A DNA stretch of 64,000 nt from Pseudomonas citri (GTDB taxonomy: Bacteria; Pseudomonadota; Gammaproteobacteria; Pseudomonadales; Pseudomonadaceae): NCBI RefSeq assembly GCF_025336485.1, contig NZ_JAODAB010000020.1:1-64000 (forward strand). The letters run 5' to 3'. The translations under genes were made by a program, and so were the position numbers. Each line of letters begins with the position of its first letter. Positions within the stretch are counted from its first letter, which is position 1. The notes beneath the pieces were generated by a model. That model ran no database searches and was not told the DNA's origin. It saw nothing but the letters and a program-made list of their open reading frames with translations. This document shows positions 19,123 to 28,292 of the stretch, in pieces.

Positions 19123-19206
19123 ATGGCGAAGATGGCGTTTTTTCTCGGCGGGTTCCTGGCGCTGACCCTGCTGATCGGTGTGCTGGCGACGATCTCGCCG
19201 GTGTAG
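19123..19206 (+). CDS. 27-residue predicted membrane peptide
   Basis: The ATG at 19123 is preceded by AGGATCAGG. The product has a short basic start (MAKMAFF) and one hydrophobic helix spanning most of its length, ending ISPV. Small single-helix proteins of this kind are often missed by gene callers. It is convergent with cheB. Real translation is plausible but unproven. Confidence 0.4.
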   Translation: MAKMAFFLGGFLALTLLIGVLATISPV

Positions 19207-19283
19207 CAGCGCGCTTGTGGGCGTGGCGTGGGGGCAAGGCCTATTTGGACAAGGCCTGTTGGAATCAACCACACCCCCTCTGG

Positions 19284-20351
19284 CTATCTGTGCAATATCA
19301 CCTGGGCGATCTCCTGCAACCCAATCACCCGTTGCACGGCGTTGAGCTTGATCGCTTCCTTGGGCATGCCGAAGACCACGCAGCTGGCTTCGTCCTGGGC
19401 GGCGGTGGTGCTGCCGGCGTCGAGCATTTCCTTGAGGCCGCGGGCGCCGTCGTCGCCCATGCCGGTCATGATCACACCCGTGGCGTTGCGGCCGGCGAAT
19501 TTGGCCACTGAGCGAAACAGCACGTCCACCGACGGGCGATGGCGGTTGACCAGCGGGCCGTCCACTACTTGCACGTGATAGAACGCGCCGCTGCGGGTCA
19601 CCATCATGTGTTTGCCACCCGGTGCGATCAGCGCCAGGCCAGGGTGGATGCGGTCGTTGTTGCGGGCTTCACGCACTTCGATCTGGCACAGGCTGTTGAG
19701 CCGGGCGGCGAACGAAGCGGTGAATTTTTCCGGCATGTGCTGGACGATGACGATGCCTGGGCATACCCGCGGCAGCGCGGTGAGCACCGCTTCCAGGGCC
19801 TGGGTGCCGCCCGTGGAGGTGCCGAGGGCGATGATGCGTTCGGTGGTCTGCGCCATGGCGTGGCCGTTGGCGGCGGGCAACACGGCGTCGGCGCTGAGCT
19901 TGGTGGCTGGCGTCAGCGGGGCCGGGCGCTTGCCCAGGTTGCGGACGTTGACCTGGGCGGCCGCGCGGATCGCCGCCACCAATTCCGGTGCCGACTCCAA
20001 TAGAAAATTCTTCAACCCGCTGGTGGGCTTGGTGATGATTTCCACCGCGCCGGCCGCCATGGCCTGCAAGCTGGTTTCCGCGCCCTTGGGTGTCAGGGAC
20101 GAGCAGATCACCACCGGTGTCGGACGCTCGCTCATGATTTTCTTCAAGAACGTGATGCCGTCCATGCGCGGCATTTCCACGTCCAGCACGATCACGTCGG
20201 GCCATTCCCGGGCCAGTTTGTCCATGGCGAAAATCGGGTCGGACGCCGCGCCCATGACGTGGATGTCCGGTGTGTCGCTGAGGATCGCCAGCAACACCTG
20301 GCGAACCACGGCGGAGTCATCCACCAGCAGTACATTGATCTTTTTTGACAT
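19284..20351 (-). CDS. cheB: chemotaxis protein-glutamate methylesterase/deamidase CheB
   Basis: 355 aa from an ATG at 20351. The receiver domain (about 3-120) has the DD pair (11-12) and phospho-acceptor D57 (VIVLDVEMP). The C-terminal methylesterase domain has the catalytic Ser in GTSTGGTQA, the His in VQHMPEKFTASF and the Asp in MTGMGDDGA. It removes methyl groups from MCPs to reset adaptation. It is the last gene of the chemotaxis operon, two bases after cheD. Confidence 0.95.
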   Translation of the reverse strand: MSKKINVLLVDDSAVVRQVLLAILSDTPDIHVMGAASDPIFAMDKLAREWPDVIVLDVEMPRMDGITFLKKIMSERPTPVVICSSLTPKGAETSLQAMAAGAVEIITKPTSGLKNFLLESAPELVAAIRAAAQVNVRNLGKRPAPLTPATKLSADAVLPAANGHAMAQTTERIIALGTSTGGTQALEAVLTALPRVCPGIVIVQHMPEKFTASFAARLNSLCQIEVREARNNDRIHPGLALIAPGGKHMMVTRSGAFYHVQVVDGPLVNRHRPSVDVLFRSVAKFAGRNATGVIMTGMGDDGARGLKEMLDAGSTTAAQDEASCVVFGMPKEAIKLNAVQRVIGLQEIAQVILHR

Positions 20352-20353
20352 GG

Positions 20354-20851
20354 TCAGTGCCGGGTCCTTATCGGTTGGTGCCTGACCCACACGTCGCCGC
20401 TGCACAGGTCGAAGATGATGCTGCGGTGGCCGGTGCTGCCCATGTCCTGGGCGATCAGGTCGAGGCGATAGAGCGCGGCCATTTCCAGCGCGGCGTTGAC
20501 GTTGAGCCGCGCCACATCGCCATAGGGCACGTGGCGTTGCAGTTCAGGAAACATCTCGCCGCCGCCGAACAGTTTGAGTTGGTAGTCCTCGGGTTCGGTG
20601 TGGTGGGCCCGGGCCTGGCGGATGAACAGTTCGATGGCTTCGTCGGCGTACATGCCGTTGAGGGTGGTGCTGCAGCGCAGTCGGCTGGGCAGCATGAAAT
20701 GGCACATGGCGCCGATCTTGCGCTCGGGATGCCACAGGGTGATCGCCACGCACGAGCCGAGGATCGTGCGCAGGCGGGTCGGGCACGTGGCGAAGCGAAA
20801 CTCCCCCGGCGCCAGGTAGACCTCGGCTGCTGCCTTGATCGCGGTGTTCAT
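20354..20851 (-). CDS. cheD: chemoreceptor glutamine deamidase CheD
   Basis: 165 aa from an ATG at 20851 that overlaps the cheR stop (ATGA). The catalytic set is visible: T29 and C34 in TILGSCVAI and H51 in MCHFMLP. CheD deamidates receptor glutamines and in some bacteria works with CheC or CheB. No CheC is present here. It sits between cheR and cheB. Confidence 0.93.
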   Translation of the reverse strand: MNTAIKAAAEVYLAPGEFRFATCPTRLRTILGSCVAITLWHPERKIGAMCHFMLPSRLRCSTTLNGMYADEAIELFIRQARAHHTEPEDYQLKLFGGGEMFPELQRHVPYGDVARLNVNAALEMAALYRLDLIAQDMGSTGHRSIIFDLCSGDVWVRHQPIRTRH

Positions 20852-21684
20852 GGTTTGCGATAAATCGAAGGCGTCACCAGTTTCAACGCGTCGGATACCC
20901 CGTTGAGGCTTTCCGAATGGCTCACGATGAAGTACCCGCCGGGCTTGAGCCGGGGGAACAAACGCGCGACCACTTTGCTTTTGGTGGCTTGGTCGAAATA
21001 GATCATGACGTTGCGCAGGAAGATCACGTCGAACTCCCCCAGCTCCGGCAAGGTGTCGTTGAGATTGACCTGGATGAAGTTGACCCGGTTGCGCAACGCC
21101 CGGTCGATGAGGAACGTGCCGTCCTGGCTGCCAGTGCCCTTGAGGCAATACTTCACCAGCAGCGGATGGGGCAGGGTGCGGGCGCGCTCTATCGGGTAAT
21201 GCCCGGCGCGCGCCTTGGCCAGCACCTGACTGCTGATGTCCGAACCGATCACTTCCCAAGGCGTGGTGCCCAGCCCTTCGGCCAGGGTCATGGCCAGGCT
21301 ATAGGGTTCTTCTCCCGATGAACTGGCCGCGCTCCACAGACGAAAGGTCTTGCCCGGCGTTGCGTGGGGCAGCACGTGCTGGCGCAGGAAGTCGAAGTGC
21401 TTGGGCTCGCGGAAAAAGTAGGTTTCATTGGTGGTCAGCAGATCCAGCGCGACTTGCAGCTCGTCGGTGCGCTGGCCGTTCATGATCAGTTTGAAATACT
21501 CGCCGTAGCTGTCCAGGCCGTAGTGCTTGAGGCGCTTGAACAAACGCCCGGCCACCAGGGCTTTCTTGGCCTCGGACAGGCTGATGCCGGCGGCCTGGTA
21601 CAACCAGGATTGAAACTGGCGGAACTCGCGATCACTGAGGGCCAGTGAGTGGGCCGTGCGTTCCTTGCAGGTGTCGGTGTTCAC
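20848..21684 (-). CDS. cheR: chemotaxis protein methyltransferase CheR
   Basis: 278 aa from a GTG at 21684 that overlaps the cheW stop (GTGA), so it is translationally coupled. An N-terminal all-helical CheR domain (about 15-75) is followed by a SAM-dependent methyltransferase domain with SAASSSGEEPYS and the FLRNVMIYF motif. It methylates MCP glutamates. No tetratricopeptide extension is present, unlike the CheR of Wsp-type systems. Confidence 0.94.
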   Translation of the reverse strand: MNTDTCKERTAHSLALSDREFRQFQSWLYQAAGISLSEAKKALVAGRLFKRLKHYGLDSYGEYFKLIMNGQRTDELQVALDLLTTNETYFFREPKHFDFLRQHVLPHATPGKTFRLWSAASSSGEEPYSLAMTLAEGLGTTPWEVIGSDISSQVLAKARAGHYPIERARTLPHPLLVKYCLKGTGSQDGTFLIDRALRNRVNFIQVNLNDTLPELGEFDVIFLRNVMIYFDQATKSKVVARLFPRLKPGGYFIVSHSESLNGVSDALKLVTPSIYRKP

Positions 21685-22217
21685 GGGGCATCCATTTCCA
21701 GCGCGGTCGGGCTGGCTTCTGCGAGTTGGGACATTTCGTCGATGGACAGCACGCGGTCGACTTCCAGCACGATGACGAACTTGCCCTCGACCTTGGCCAT
21801 GCCGCTGATGAAGTCGGCGCGGATCTTCGCGCCGAAGCTCGGTGGCGGTTCGATCTGCGAGGCCGGGATCTCCAGCACCGCCGACACCGTGTCCACCAAA
21901 AGGCCAATGTCCTGGGCTTGGCCGTCGGCGCTGGAGGCTTCGATGATCACCACGCATGAGCGGCGGCTGATCGCCGAATTCGGCCGGCCGAAACGCGCCG
22001 ACAGGTCCACCACCGGCACCACCGCCCCGCGCAGGTTGATCACCCCACGCACGAAGGCCGGCATCATCGGTACCACGGTCAGGTTGCCGTATTCGATGAT
22101 TTCCTTGATGCACAGGATGCCGATGGCGAACATCTCGGTGCCCAGCATGAACGTCAGGTATTGCGCTTCTTCCTCGACCGCCAGAGCGGTTTGATGCGTA
22201 GTCGCGATGGCACCCAT
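21681..22217 (-). CDS. cheW: chemotaxis coupling protein CheW
   Basis: 178 aa, a single CheW domain (about 16-165) with GVINLRGAVVPVVDL as the core signature. It links the MCPs to CheA in the receptor array. It lies between the MCP (30 bases upstream) and cheR. Confidence 0.93.
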   Translation of the reverse strand: MGAIATTHQTALAVEEEAQYLTFMLGTEMFAIGILCIKEIIEYGNLTVVPMMPAFVRGVINLRGAVVPVVDLSARFGRPNSAISRRSCVVIIEASSADGQAQDIGLLVDTVSAVLEIPASQIEPPPSFGAKIRADFISGMAKVEGKFVIVLEVDRVLSIDEMSQLAEASPTALEMDAP

Positions 22218-22247
22218 GCCTGTTTCTCCTGTAAACGAGCCGGTCTG

Positions 22248-23906
22248 TCAGAACCGGGTGAACTCGGATTCATCCGGTGCGCTGGTCATGCTGTAGGCGA
22301 ATGCCTTGGGCAGCGCGGGTGCAGGCGCTCGGGCCGGCTTGCGGCTGGGCGAGCCTGGCGTGTTGTCCACCTTCTGCGGCGGGTTGGCTGATTTGGGTGG
22401 CGTGTCCAGGGTGAAGAAACTCATGGCCTGTTGCAGTTGTTCGGCCTGGCTGCTCATTTCCTCGGCGGTGGCCGCCAGCTCTTCGCTGCTGGAAGCGTTC
22501 TGCTGGGTCACCTGGTTGAGTTGGGTCATGGCGGTGTTGATCTGCGCCACGCCGGCGGCCTGCTCTTCGGAGGCGGCGCTGATTTCCTGGACCAGGTCGG
22601 AGGTTTTGTTGATCGACGGGACCATCTCGTTGAGCAGGTTCCCGGCCATTTCCGCCATGTCGACGCTGCTGGAGGACAGCTCGCCGATTTCCTGGGCGGC
22701 CACCTGGCTGCGTTCGGCCAGTTTGCGCACTTCGGCGGCCACCACCGCGAAGCCCTTGCCGTGTTCGCCGGCACGGGCCGCTTCGATGGCGGCATTGAGG
22801 GCCAGCAGGTTGGTCTGGTAGGCGATGTCGTCGATGATGCTGATGCGCTGGGCGATTTTCTTCATCGCCACCACGGTCTGCTGCACCGATTCGCCGCCGT
22901 CGGTGGCTTCCTTGGCGGCCTTGCTGGCCATGCCGTCGGTGACCTTGGCGTTCTCGGTGTTCTGGTTGATGCTGGCACTCATCTGCTCGATGGAGGCGCT
23001 GGTTTCCTCGACGCTGGCGGCTTGCTCGCTGGTGGCCTGGCTCATCGATTGTGCGGTGGCGCTGACTTCTTCCGAGGCACTGGCGAGGTTGTCCGCCGCA
23101 TTACGCACTTCACCGATGATGTGCGAGAGCTTGCCCACCATGTTCTGCATGGCGTTGAGCACCATGCCGGTCTCGTCCTTGGAGCCGCCGTCGATTTTTG
23201 CGTTGAGGTTGCCTTCGGCCAGTTGTCCGGCGACCGCTGCGGCTTGTTTCAACGGGCGGGAAATGATCCGGGAGACGAACAAAGCCAGGGCCAGGCCGAT
23301 CAGCAGCGCGGCAACCAGCACGGTGATGATCGACAGCCGCGATTTTTCAAACAGTGCCGTGCCGCGTTCGCTGGCGGCGCCGGCGCCGGCGTCATTGAGC
23401 TCGACCAGTTTCTGCAGGTCGCTGACCACCAGCTCGAAGCGGCGCCGGGATTCGCCCTTGAGTAGCGCATGGGCTTGGTCGGAGAGGTTTTGCTTGGACA
23501 GGGCGAGCAGATCCTTGCTGATGGCCAGGTACGCGTTCCAGTCGTTGCGAGTGGCTTCGAACAGCTGGCGGTCTTCTGCGTTGGACAGCAATTTTTCATA
23601 GGTGCCCAGGCGTGTCTCGAAACCCTTGCGGGCTTCTTCCGCTTCCTGTTCGACGGTGCTGCGCTCCTGTTCTGAATCGGCGGTGATATGGCGGTTTTCC
23701 TTGAGGCGATAGTTCGCCGCGTAGAAGCGCATGCCTGAAGCTGCGCGCATCGAAGGCATCCAGTTTTCCCGGATCTCGATGGTGGTGCCGTTCACCTCAC
23801 CCAGTTGGATGATCGAAAACACCCCCATGACAGCCGTCAGGGCCAGTACCACCAGAAACGAGGTGATCAGTTTGGTGGCGATTCTAAGGTCGTAGAACCA
23901 TTTCAT
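22248..23906 (-). CDS. transmembrane methyl-accepting chemotaxis protein
   Basis: 552 aa from the ATG at 23906, preceded by GGAGAGG; the upstream GTG/ATG at 23924 is less likely. TM1 spans about 14-36. A periplasmic four-helix-bundle ligand domain of about 150 residues is followed by TM2, HAMP and a long coiled-coil signalling domain with the hairpin tip AIEAARAGEHGKGFAVVAAEVRKL. The C-terminus is Pro-rich and lacks a CheR-binding NWETF-like pentapeptide. Ligand unknown. It lies between cheA and cheW and so probably signals through this cluster. Confidence 0.93.
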   Translation of the reverse strand: MKWFYDLRIATKLITSFLVVLALTAVMGVFSIIQLGEVNGTTIEIRENWMPSMRAASGMRFYAANYRLKENRHITADSEQERSTVEQEAEEARKGFETRLGTYEKLLSNAEDRQLFEATRNDWNAYLAISKDLLALSKQNLSDQAHALLKGESRRRFELVVSDLQKLVELNDAGAGAASERGTALFEKSRLSIITVLVAALLIGLALALFVSRIISRPLKQAAAVAGQLAEGNLNAKIDGGSKDETGMVLNAMQNMVGKLSHIIGEVRNAADNLASASEEVSATAQSMSQATSEQAASVEETSASIEQMSASINQNTENAKVTDGMASKAAKEATDGGESVQQTVVAMKKIAQRISIIDDIAYQTNLLALNAAIEAARAGEHGKGFAVVAAEVRKLAERSQVAAQEIGELSSSSVDMAEMAGNLLNEMVPSINKTSDLVQEISAASEEQAAGVAQINTAMTQLNQVTQQNASSSEELAATAEEMSSQAEQLQQAMSFFTLDTPPKSANPPQKVDNTPGSPSRKPARAPAPALPKAFAYSMTSAPDESEFTRF

Positions 23907-23939
23907 TGGGAAGTACCTCTCCATGGAATTGCCAGAGCG

Positions 23940-26042
23940 TCAGCGAGCAGCGGCGTGTTGGAATTGGGTCGGGGTGTAGCGGTTTTCTATCTGGGTGATC
24001 TGGGTGAGCAAGGCCGGCACGTCGAGAATCAGTGCCACGGCGCCACTGCCCAGGATGGTCGAGCCGCTGATGCCGCGCAGTGCGCCGAACAGCTTGCCCA
24101 AGGGTTTGATGACGGTCTGGAATTCCCCCAGCAGGTCATCCACCACCAGCCCGGCCTTGAGTTCGGCGTAGCGCACCACCACCACGTTCTGCCGACGCGC
24201 GGGTGGGCCTTCGTGGCTGAAGTGATCGCGCAGATACACCAGCGGCAGTACTTCGCCGCGCAGGTCGAGGTAGCCTTGTTCGCGGCTGGCGAGCCCGTCG
24301 TCTTCGCTCAGCTCGATGCATTCCTGGACCATGTCCAACGGAATGACATAAGTGGACTGGCCGATGCCCACCAGGAAGCCATTGATGATCGCCAGGGTCA
24401 GCGGCAGGCGGATGCGCACCACGGTGCCCCTGCCGGGTTGGCTGTCGAGGTCGACGGTGCCGCGCAGCAGGGTGATGTTGCGCTTGACCACGTCCATGCC
24501 CACGCCTCGCCCCGACAGATTGGTGACGGCCTGGGCGGTGGAGAAACCGGGTTCGAAGATCAGGTTGTAGATCTCCTGGTCGGTCGGGCTCGCCCCGGCG
24601 GCGACCAGGCCGCGTTCCTGGGCTTTTTCCAGGATCCGGTCGCGGTTCAGGCCGGCGCCGTCGTCGGCGATCTCCAGCACGATGCTGCCCGAGTCATGGT
24701 AGGCGTTGAGGTGCAGGTGCCCCTTGGCCGGCTTGCCGGCGGTCAGTCGGGCCTCGGCGGTTTCGATGCCATGGTCCATGGCGTTGCGCAGCAGGTGCAT
24801 CAGCGGGTCGCCGATTTTTTCCACCACGGTTTTGTCCAGTTCCGTCTCGGCGCCGCTGATGATCAGGTCGATGTCCTTGCCCAGTTCCTGGCTGACGTCG
24901 CGCACCACCCGGCGGAAACGGTTGAAGGTTTCGCCGATGGGGATCATGCGCAGGCGCAGGGCGCCGTCGAGGATTTCTTCCACCAGTGCGGACACCGATG
25001 AGGTGGCTTCCTGTAAGGGGTCGTTGTGGCAGGTGCGAGCCAGCAGGCTGGCGCCGGCGCTGGCGATGACCAGTTCGCCCACCAGGTTAATCAGTTCGTC
25101 GAGCTTGTCGGCATTGACCCGCACATAAGTGCCGTCCTTGGCTTTGCCGTCGCTGGTCACGGGGTGTTTGTCGGCGCTGGCCTGGGCGGACAGGCGTGGC
25201 GTCTTGCGCTGGTCCGGGAGCAGCTCGCCGGTGGTGGCCAGTGCGGTGCTTTCCTCAGGCTTTTGCGGTGCCGTGGCGACCATGCCGGTGTTCCGAGGGG
25301 CTGCGTCATCGGCGGCGACGATCTCGATGGCGCAATCTTCACGGACGAAATCGAACACTTCGTTGATTGCAACGTGGCCGGCGGCCGAGCGAAATTCGAT
25401 GTCGAACCCCAGGTAACAGGATTCGGCATCCCAGGTGTCGAGCGATGGCATCGCGTCCGTCAGCGTGGTGATCTCGACGATCTCGCCGAGGGTTTGCAGG
25501 TAGCGCAGGAATGACAGCGGGTCCATGCCGTTGCGAAATACCTCCGGGCCGAAGCGCAGGGCGATGTGCCAGAGGTGGGTTTCACCGGTCTCGGGCGTTG
25601 AGGCTTCGGCCGTCGCGGTCGGGGCGTCGGCAGTCGGGTGGGTCTGGTATTCCTGCAGTACCTGGCACAATTCCATCTCGCGCTTGAGGGCCGGTGGCGT
25701 CAGCGTCCCGCCCTGGTTGGCGACCACGTTGATCAGTTCCAGCATGTGGTCGCTGGACTTGAGCAGCACGGCGATCAGGCCGGCGTCCACTTCGACGCTG
25801 CCGGTGCGCAAGCGGTCGAGCACGTCTTCGACGATGTGGGTGAAACTGACAATCGGCTCCAGGCCGAACAGCCCGGCCGAACCCTTGATCGTATGAGCCG
25901 CCCGAAAGATCGCGCCGATGGCGTCGTCGTCAGCAGGGTCGTTCTCCAGTTGCAGCAGCGATTCTTCCATCGCCTGCAACTGTTCCCGTGCCTCGGCGAT
26001 GAACGTCTGTTGTGCCTGGTCGAGATTGATGCTCACGCTCAT
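23940..26042 (-). CDS. cheA: chemotaxis histidine kinase CheA
   Basis: 700 aa. The HPt domain (about 3-105) has phospho-acceptor H50 (FRAAHTIKGSAG). A linker region of about 150-300 follows, possibly with a degenerate second module (about 155-260). Then come dimerisation, HATPase_c (LLRNAMDHGIE, GRGVGMDVV) and CheW-like domains. It phosphorylates CheY and CheB on receptor signalling. The operon position between the STAS gene and the MCP is conserved-looking. Confidence 0.94.
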   Translation of the reverse strand: MSVSINLDQAQQTFIAEAREQLQAMEESLLQLENDPADDDAIGAIFRAAHTIKGSAGLFGLEPIVSFTHIVEDVLDRLRTGSVEVDAGLIAVLLKSSDHMLELINVVANQGGTLTPPALKREMELCQVLQEYQTHPTADAPTATAEASTPETGETHLWHIALRFGPEVFRNGMDPLSFLRYLQTLGEIVEITTLTDAMPSLDTWDAESCYLGFDIEFRSAAGHVAINEVFDFVREDCAIEIVAADDAAPRNTGMVATAPQKPEESTALATTGELLPDQRKTPRLSAQASADKHPVTSDGKAKDGTYVRVNADKLDELINLVGELVIASAGASLLARTCHNDPLQEATSSVSALVEEILDGALRLRMIPIGETFNRFRRVVRDVSQELGKDIDLIISGAETELDKTVVEKIGDPLMHLLRNAMDHGIETAEARLTAGKPAKGHLHLNAYHDSGSIVLEIADDGAGLNRDRILEKAQERGLVAAGASPTDQEIYNLIFEPGFSTAQAVTNLSGRGVGMDVVKRNITLLRGTVDLDSQPGRGTVVRIRLPLTLAIINGFLVGIGQSTYVIPLDMVQECIELSEDDGLASREQGYLDLRGEVLPLVYLRDHFSHEGPPARRQNVVVVRYAELKAGLVVDDLLGEFQTVIKPLGKLFGALRGISGSTILGSGAVALILDVPALLTQITQIENRYTPTQFQHAAAR

Positions 26043-26075
26043 GTCCTTTGTCGTGTCGGGCGGTGACGGTTGCCC

Positions 26076-26360
26076 CTAGGCCAGCAGGTTGCACAGCTCG
26101 AGTGTTTCGCTGACCGTCTTGCTGCGAGCGGTCAGGGCCAGCTGGGTGCCGGCCTTCGGCGCCTCGCGCAGGGCTATCAGCAGCAGTTGCAAGCCGGCGC
26201 CGTCAATTTCGGTCACCTGTGACAGGTCCAGCTCCATGTGCGGCGTATTGCCCAGGCATGGCAGCAACTGCGCGGCCAGGTCGGCGACGGTGTAGATCGT
26301 CAGCTCGCCGTCGATCTGCACGTGGGCGGTGTCACTCTGTATTTCGTACAACAGCGGCAT
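26076..26360 (-). CDS. STAS-domain protein of the chemotaxis operon
   Basis: 94 aa from the ATG at 26360 (GGAGG before it; the GTG one codon upstream is an alternative). A single STAS domain like SpoIIAA or MlaB. At the position of the phosphorylated serine it reads TEIDGAGLQLL, with Gly-Ala where anti-sigma antagonists have Ser, so control by a serine kinase is unlikely. It lies between cheA and cheY. A STAS protein in a chemotaxis operon is known in Pseudomonas but its role is unclear; it may be structural or a partner of another regulator. Confidence 0.85.
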   Translation of the reverse strand: MPLLYEIQSDTAHVQIDGELTIYTVADLAAQLLPCLGNTPHMELDLSQVTEIDGAGLQLLLIALREAPKAGTQLALTARSKTVSETLELCNLLA

Positions 26361-26375
26361 CACAGCCTCCGGCCA

Positions 26376-26744
26376 TCAGGGCAGAATCAGTTTGGACACC
26401 GCCGCCAGCATCTGCGCCGGCTGGAACGGCTTGACCACCCAGGCCTTGGCGCCTGCGGCCTGGCCTTCCTGTTTCTTCGATTCCTGGGATTCGGTGGTGA
26501 GCATGATGATCGGCGTGAACTTGTAGCTGGCCAGCTTCTTGACCTCCTTGACGAAGGTGATGCCGTCCATGTTCGGCATGTTCACGTCGCTGATGATCAG
26601 GTGCACTTTCTGCCCGGTGAGCTTGCCCAGTGCATCCTTGCCATCGCTGGCCTCGATCACGTCATAGCCGGCACTTTTCAACGCGATGCCGACCACCTGC
26701 CGAACGCTCGCGGAGTCGTCGACAACCAATACACTTTTAGCCAT
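26376..26744 (-). CDS. cheY: CheY-type single-domain response regulator
   Basis: 122 aa. A receiver-only protein with VVDDSAS (7-13; D9-D10), phospho-acceptor D53 (IISDVNMPN), the switch T in MLTTES and the K in VKPFQ. It is the likely output or phosphate sink of this CheA. Gaps to the neighbours are 11-12 bases, so it belongs to the operon. Confidence 0.92.
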   Translation of the reverse strand: MAKSVLVVDDSASVRQVVGIALKSAGYDVIEASDGKDALGKLTGQKVHLIISDVNMPNMDGITFVKEVKKLASYKFTPIIMLTTESQESKKQEGQAAGAKAWVVKPFQPAQMLAAVSKLILP

Positions 26745-26755
26745 GAACGGCTCTC

Positions 26756-27970
26756 CTAGAAGAAGGTAATTTCCTGTGAAGCGTGTTGCACGCCCGCGTC
26801 GCCGTGGTGATTGCGGCGTTGTTCGTCGGTGGCGTAAGTGGTTTCCATGCGTGCCAGCCATTGGCGTGCATCGATGGGGGACGTGTCGTGGGGCGACTGG
26901 CTGGCCTGCTGCATGTGCACGTGCAGGTCCTCGATGTTGTCGCGCACGTGGCTGAGGATCTGGCTGACCCGGTCCTGGAATTGCAGGTTGACCAGGACGT
27001 CGGTGAGCTCGTCGCGAATGCCGAAGCTTTCCTGTTGCAGCAGGTCTGCCGATTCGGCCAGTTGCCCGGTGATTTGCTTGAAGCGTTCCAGCACGTGCTG
27101 GATGCTGGCCTCGGAGGCCGCGACCGAGTGGCTGTCCTGGTCCGCGCCGCTGGAGGCCGCCTGGACCAGTTGGGTGATGGCGGTGTTGATGATGTCGACC
27201 TTGGCGGACATCTGCTGCCCGGTCTCGCTGGACTTGCTCGACAGGCTGCGCACGGCGTCGGCCACGACGGCAAAACCGCGCCCGGCTTCACCCGCACGGG
27301 CCGCCTCGATGGCGGCGTTGAGGGCCAGCAGGTTGGTCTGCGCGGCGATCGCGGCGACGTCGGCGGCCATGGTCCGCAGTTCGCCGGTGTAGGCGGTCAG
27401 GTGGCGCACCTGGGCCAGGGTTTCGTCGCGGCTGGCCTGGGTGGCTTTCAGCGAGTCGATGACCTGGACCAACTCGCCTTCACTCTGGGCCAGCACCTGC
27501 ATAGCGCCGCCGCTGCTTTGGCCGGCCAGTTCACCGGCCGCCCGTTGCGAGGCTTGCACGGTGTCTTGCAGGCGAGACGAAATGCCGGTGAAACGGTGGG
27601 TCAACTCGACGATGGCGGTTTCAGTTTGCTGGCGCGAGCTTTCCACTTGCTTGGCCCAGATCGGCATGGCGCCAAGGACGACTTCGTTGAGCTGCGCGCT
27701 GGCGGGGTGAGCGAGACGGTCGGCGGCCTGTTGGTCGCGATGGGCCAGGGCGGCTGCCACGGCGCTCTCGAGCTGGAGACGCTGGGCCCGCGCCCCCCAT
27801 ATTCCGGTCGCCACGCCCAGTGCCAGCAGGGCTGCACTCAAACCGACGTTCTGCCCGCTCGCACCGTTGAGGACCAGCACGCCCACGCTCGCGACAACGG
27901 CCACGAACAGGGCGGTCCAGAGGAAGCGGGAAGGGGAGGAGGCGACGGAATGGCCGTGTGACGACGTCAT
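26756..27970 (-). CDS. methyl-accepting chemotaxis protein, first gene of the chemotaxis operon
   Basis: 404 aa. Two adjacent membrane helices near the N-terminus (about 17-60) leave almost no periplasmic loop, so the sensor region is cytoplasmic (about 65-200). The signalling hairpin (about 215-245, AIEAARAGEAGRGFAVVADAVR) is followed by a short C-terminal helix set. There is no HAMP domain and no ligand-binding domain. It resembles the cytoplasm-sensing MCPs at the start of che2-like clusters in Pseudomonas. It heads the nine-gene operon down to cheB. Confidence 0.88.
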   Translation of the reverse strand: MTSSHGHSVASSPSRFLWTALFVAVVASVGVLVLNGASGQNVGLSAALLALGVATGIWGARAQRLQLESAVAAALAHRDQQAADRLAHPASAQLNEVVLGAMPIWAKQVESSRQQTETAIVELTHRFTGISSRLQDTVQASQRAAGELAGQSSGGAMQVLAQSEGELVQVIDSLKATQASRDETLAQVRHLTAYTGELRTMAADVAAIAAQTNLLALNAAIEAARAGEAGRGFAVVADAVRSLSSKSSETGQQMSAKVDIINTAITQLVQAASSGADQDSHSVAASEASIQHVLERFKQITGQLAESADLLQQESFGIRDELTDVLVNLQFQDRVSQILSHVRDNIEDLHVHMQQASQSPHDTSPIDARQWLARMETTYATDEQRRNHHGDAGVQHASQEITFF

Positions 27971-28292
27971 GGTTCGGTCCTTGAACAGTGTTGCTCGTTT
28001 GCTAACAGGTTATTGGCGAATAACTGGTTATCTGCGACCTTTCCTCGGACTTTATGACCGGTCGTCCGATGTCGCATTACTGCGGGCATGGACCCGCAGC
28101 ATACGTAGCACTGTGCTATCTCAGCGTAGACGCAGTCTGGAAAATGTCGAATGCCCCCCCGACGAAGGCGTAAGCCAATCCCCTCTTCACAACAATGTTA
28201 TCCAGTGGAGCTTCCAGGCTGATTCTTCTGAAACAGTCTGAATGGATTGCGCTAAATTACCCCGCATCGCAAACCCGCCATCACGAGCCCCC
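27971..28292. other. divergent promoter region of the chemotaxis operon and the MATE gene
   Basis: About 320 bases with no gene. It holds a perfect dyad, GTTATT-GGCG-AATAAC, at 28009-28024, about 39-54 bases before the first MCP start, followed by a further GGTTAT. It could be an operator. No sigma-28-like promoter was obvious by eye. Confidence 0.4.
28009..28024. promoter_or_regulatory. dyad upstream of the chemotaxis operon
   Basis: GTTATT and AATAAC arms with a 4-base spacer; the motif GGTTAT recurs at 28026-28031. Position suggests regulation of the che operon; the binding factor is unknown. Confidence 0.3.
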
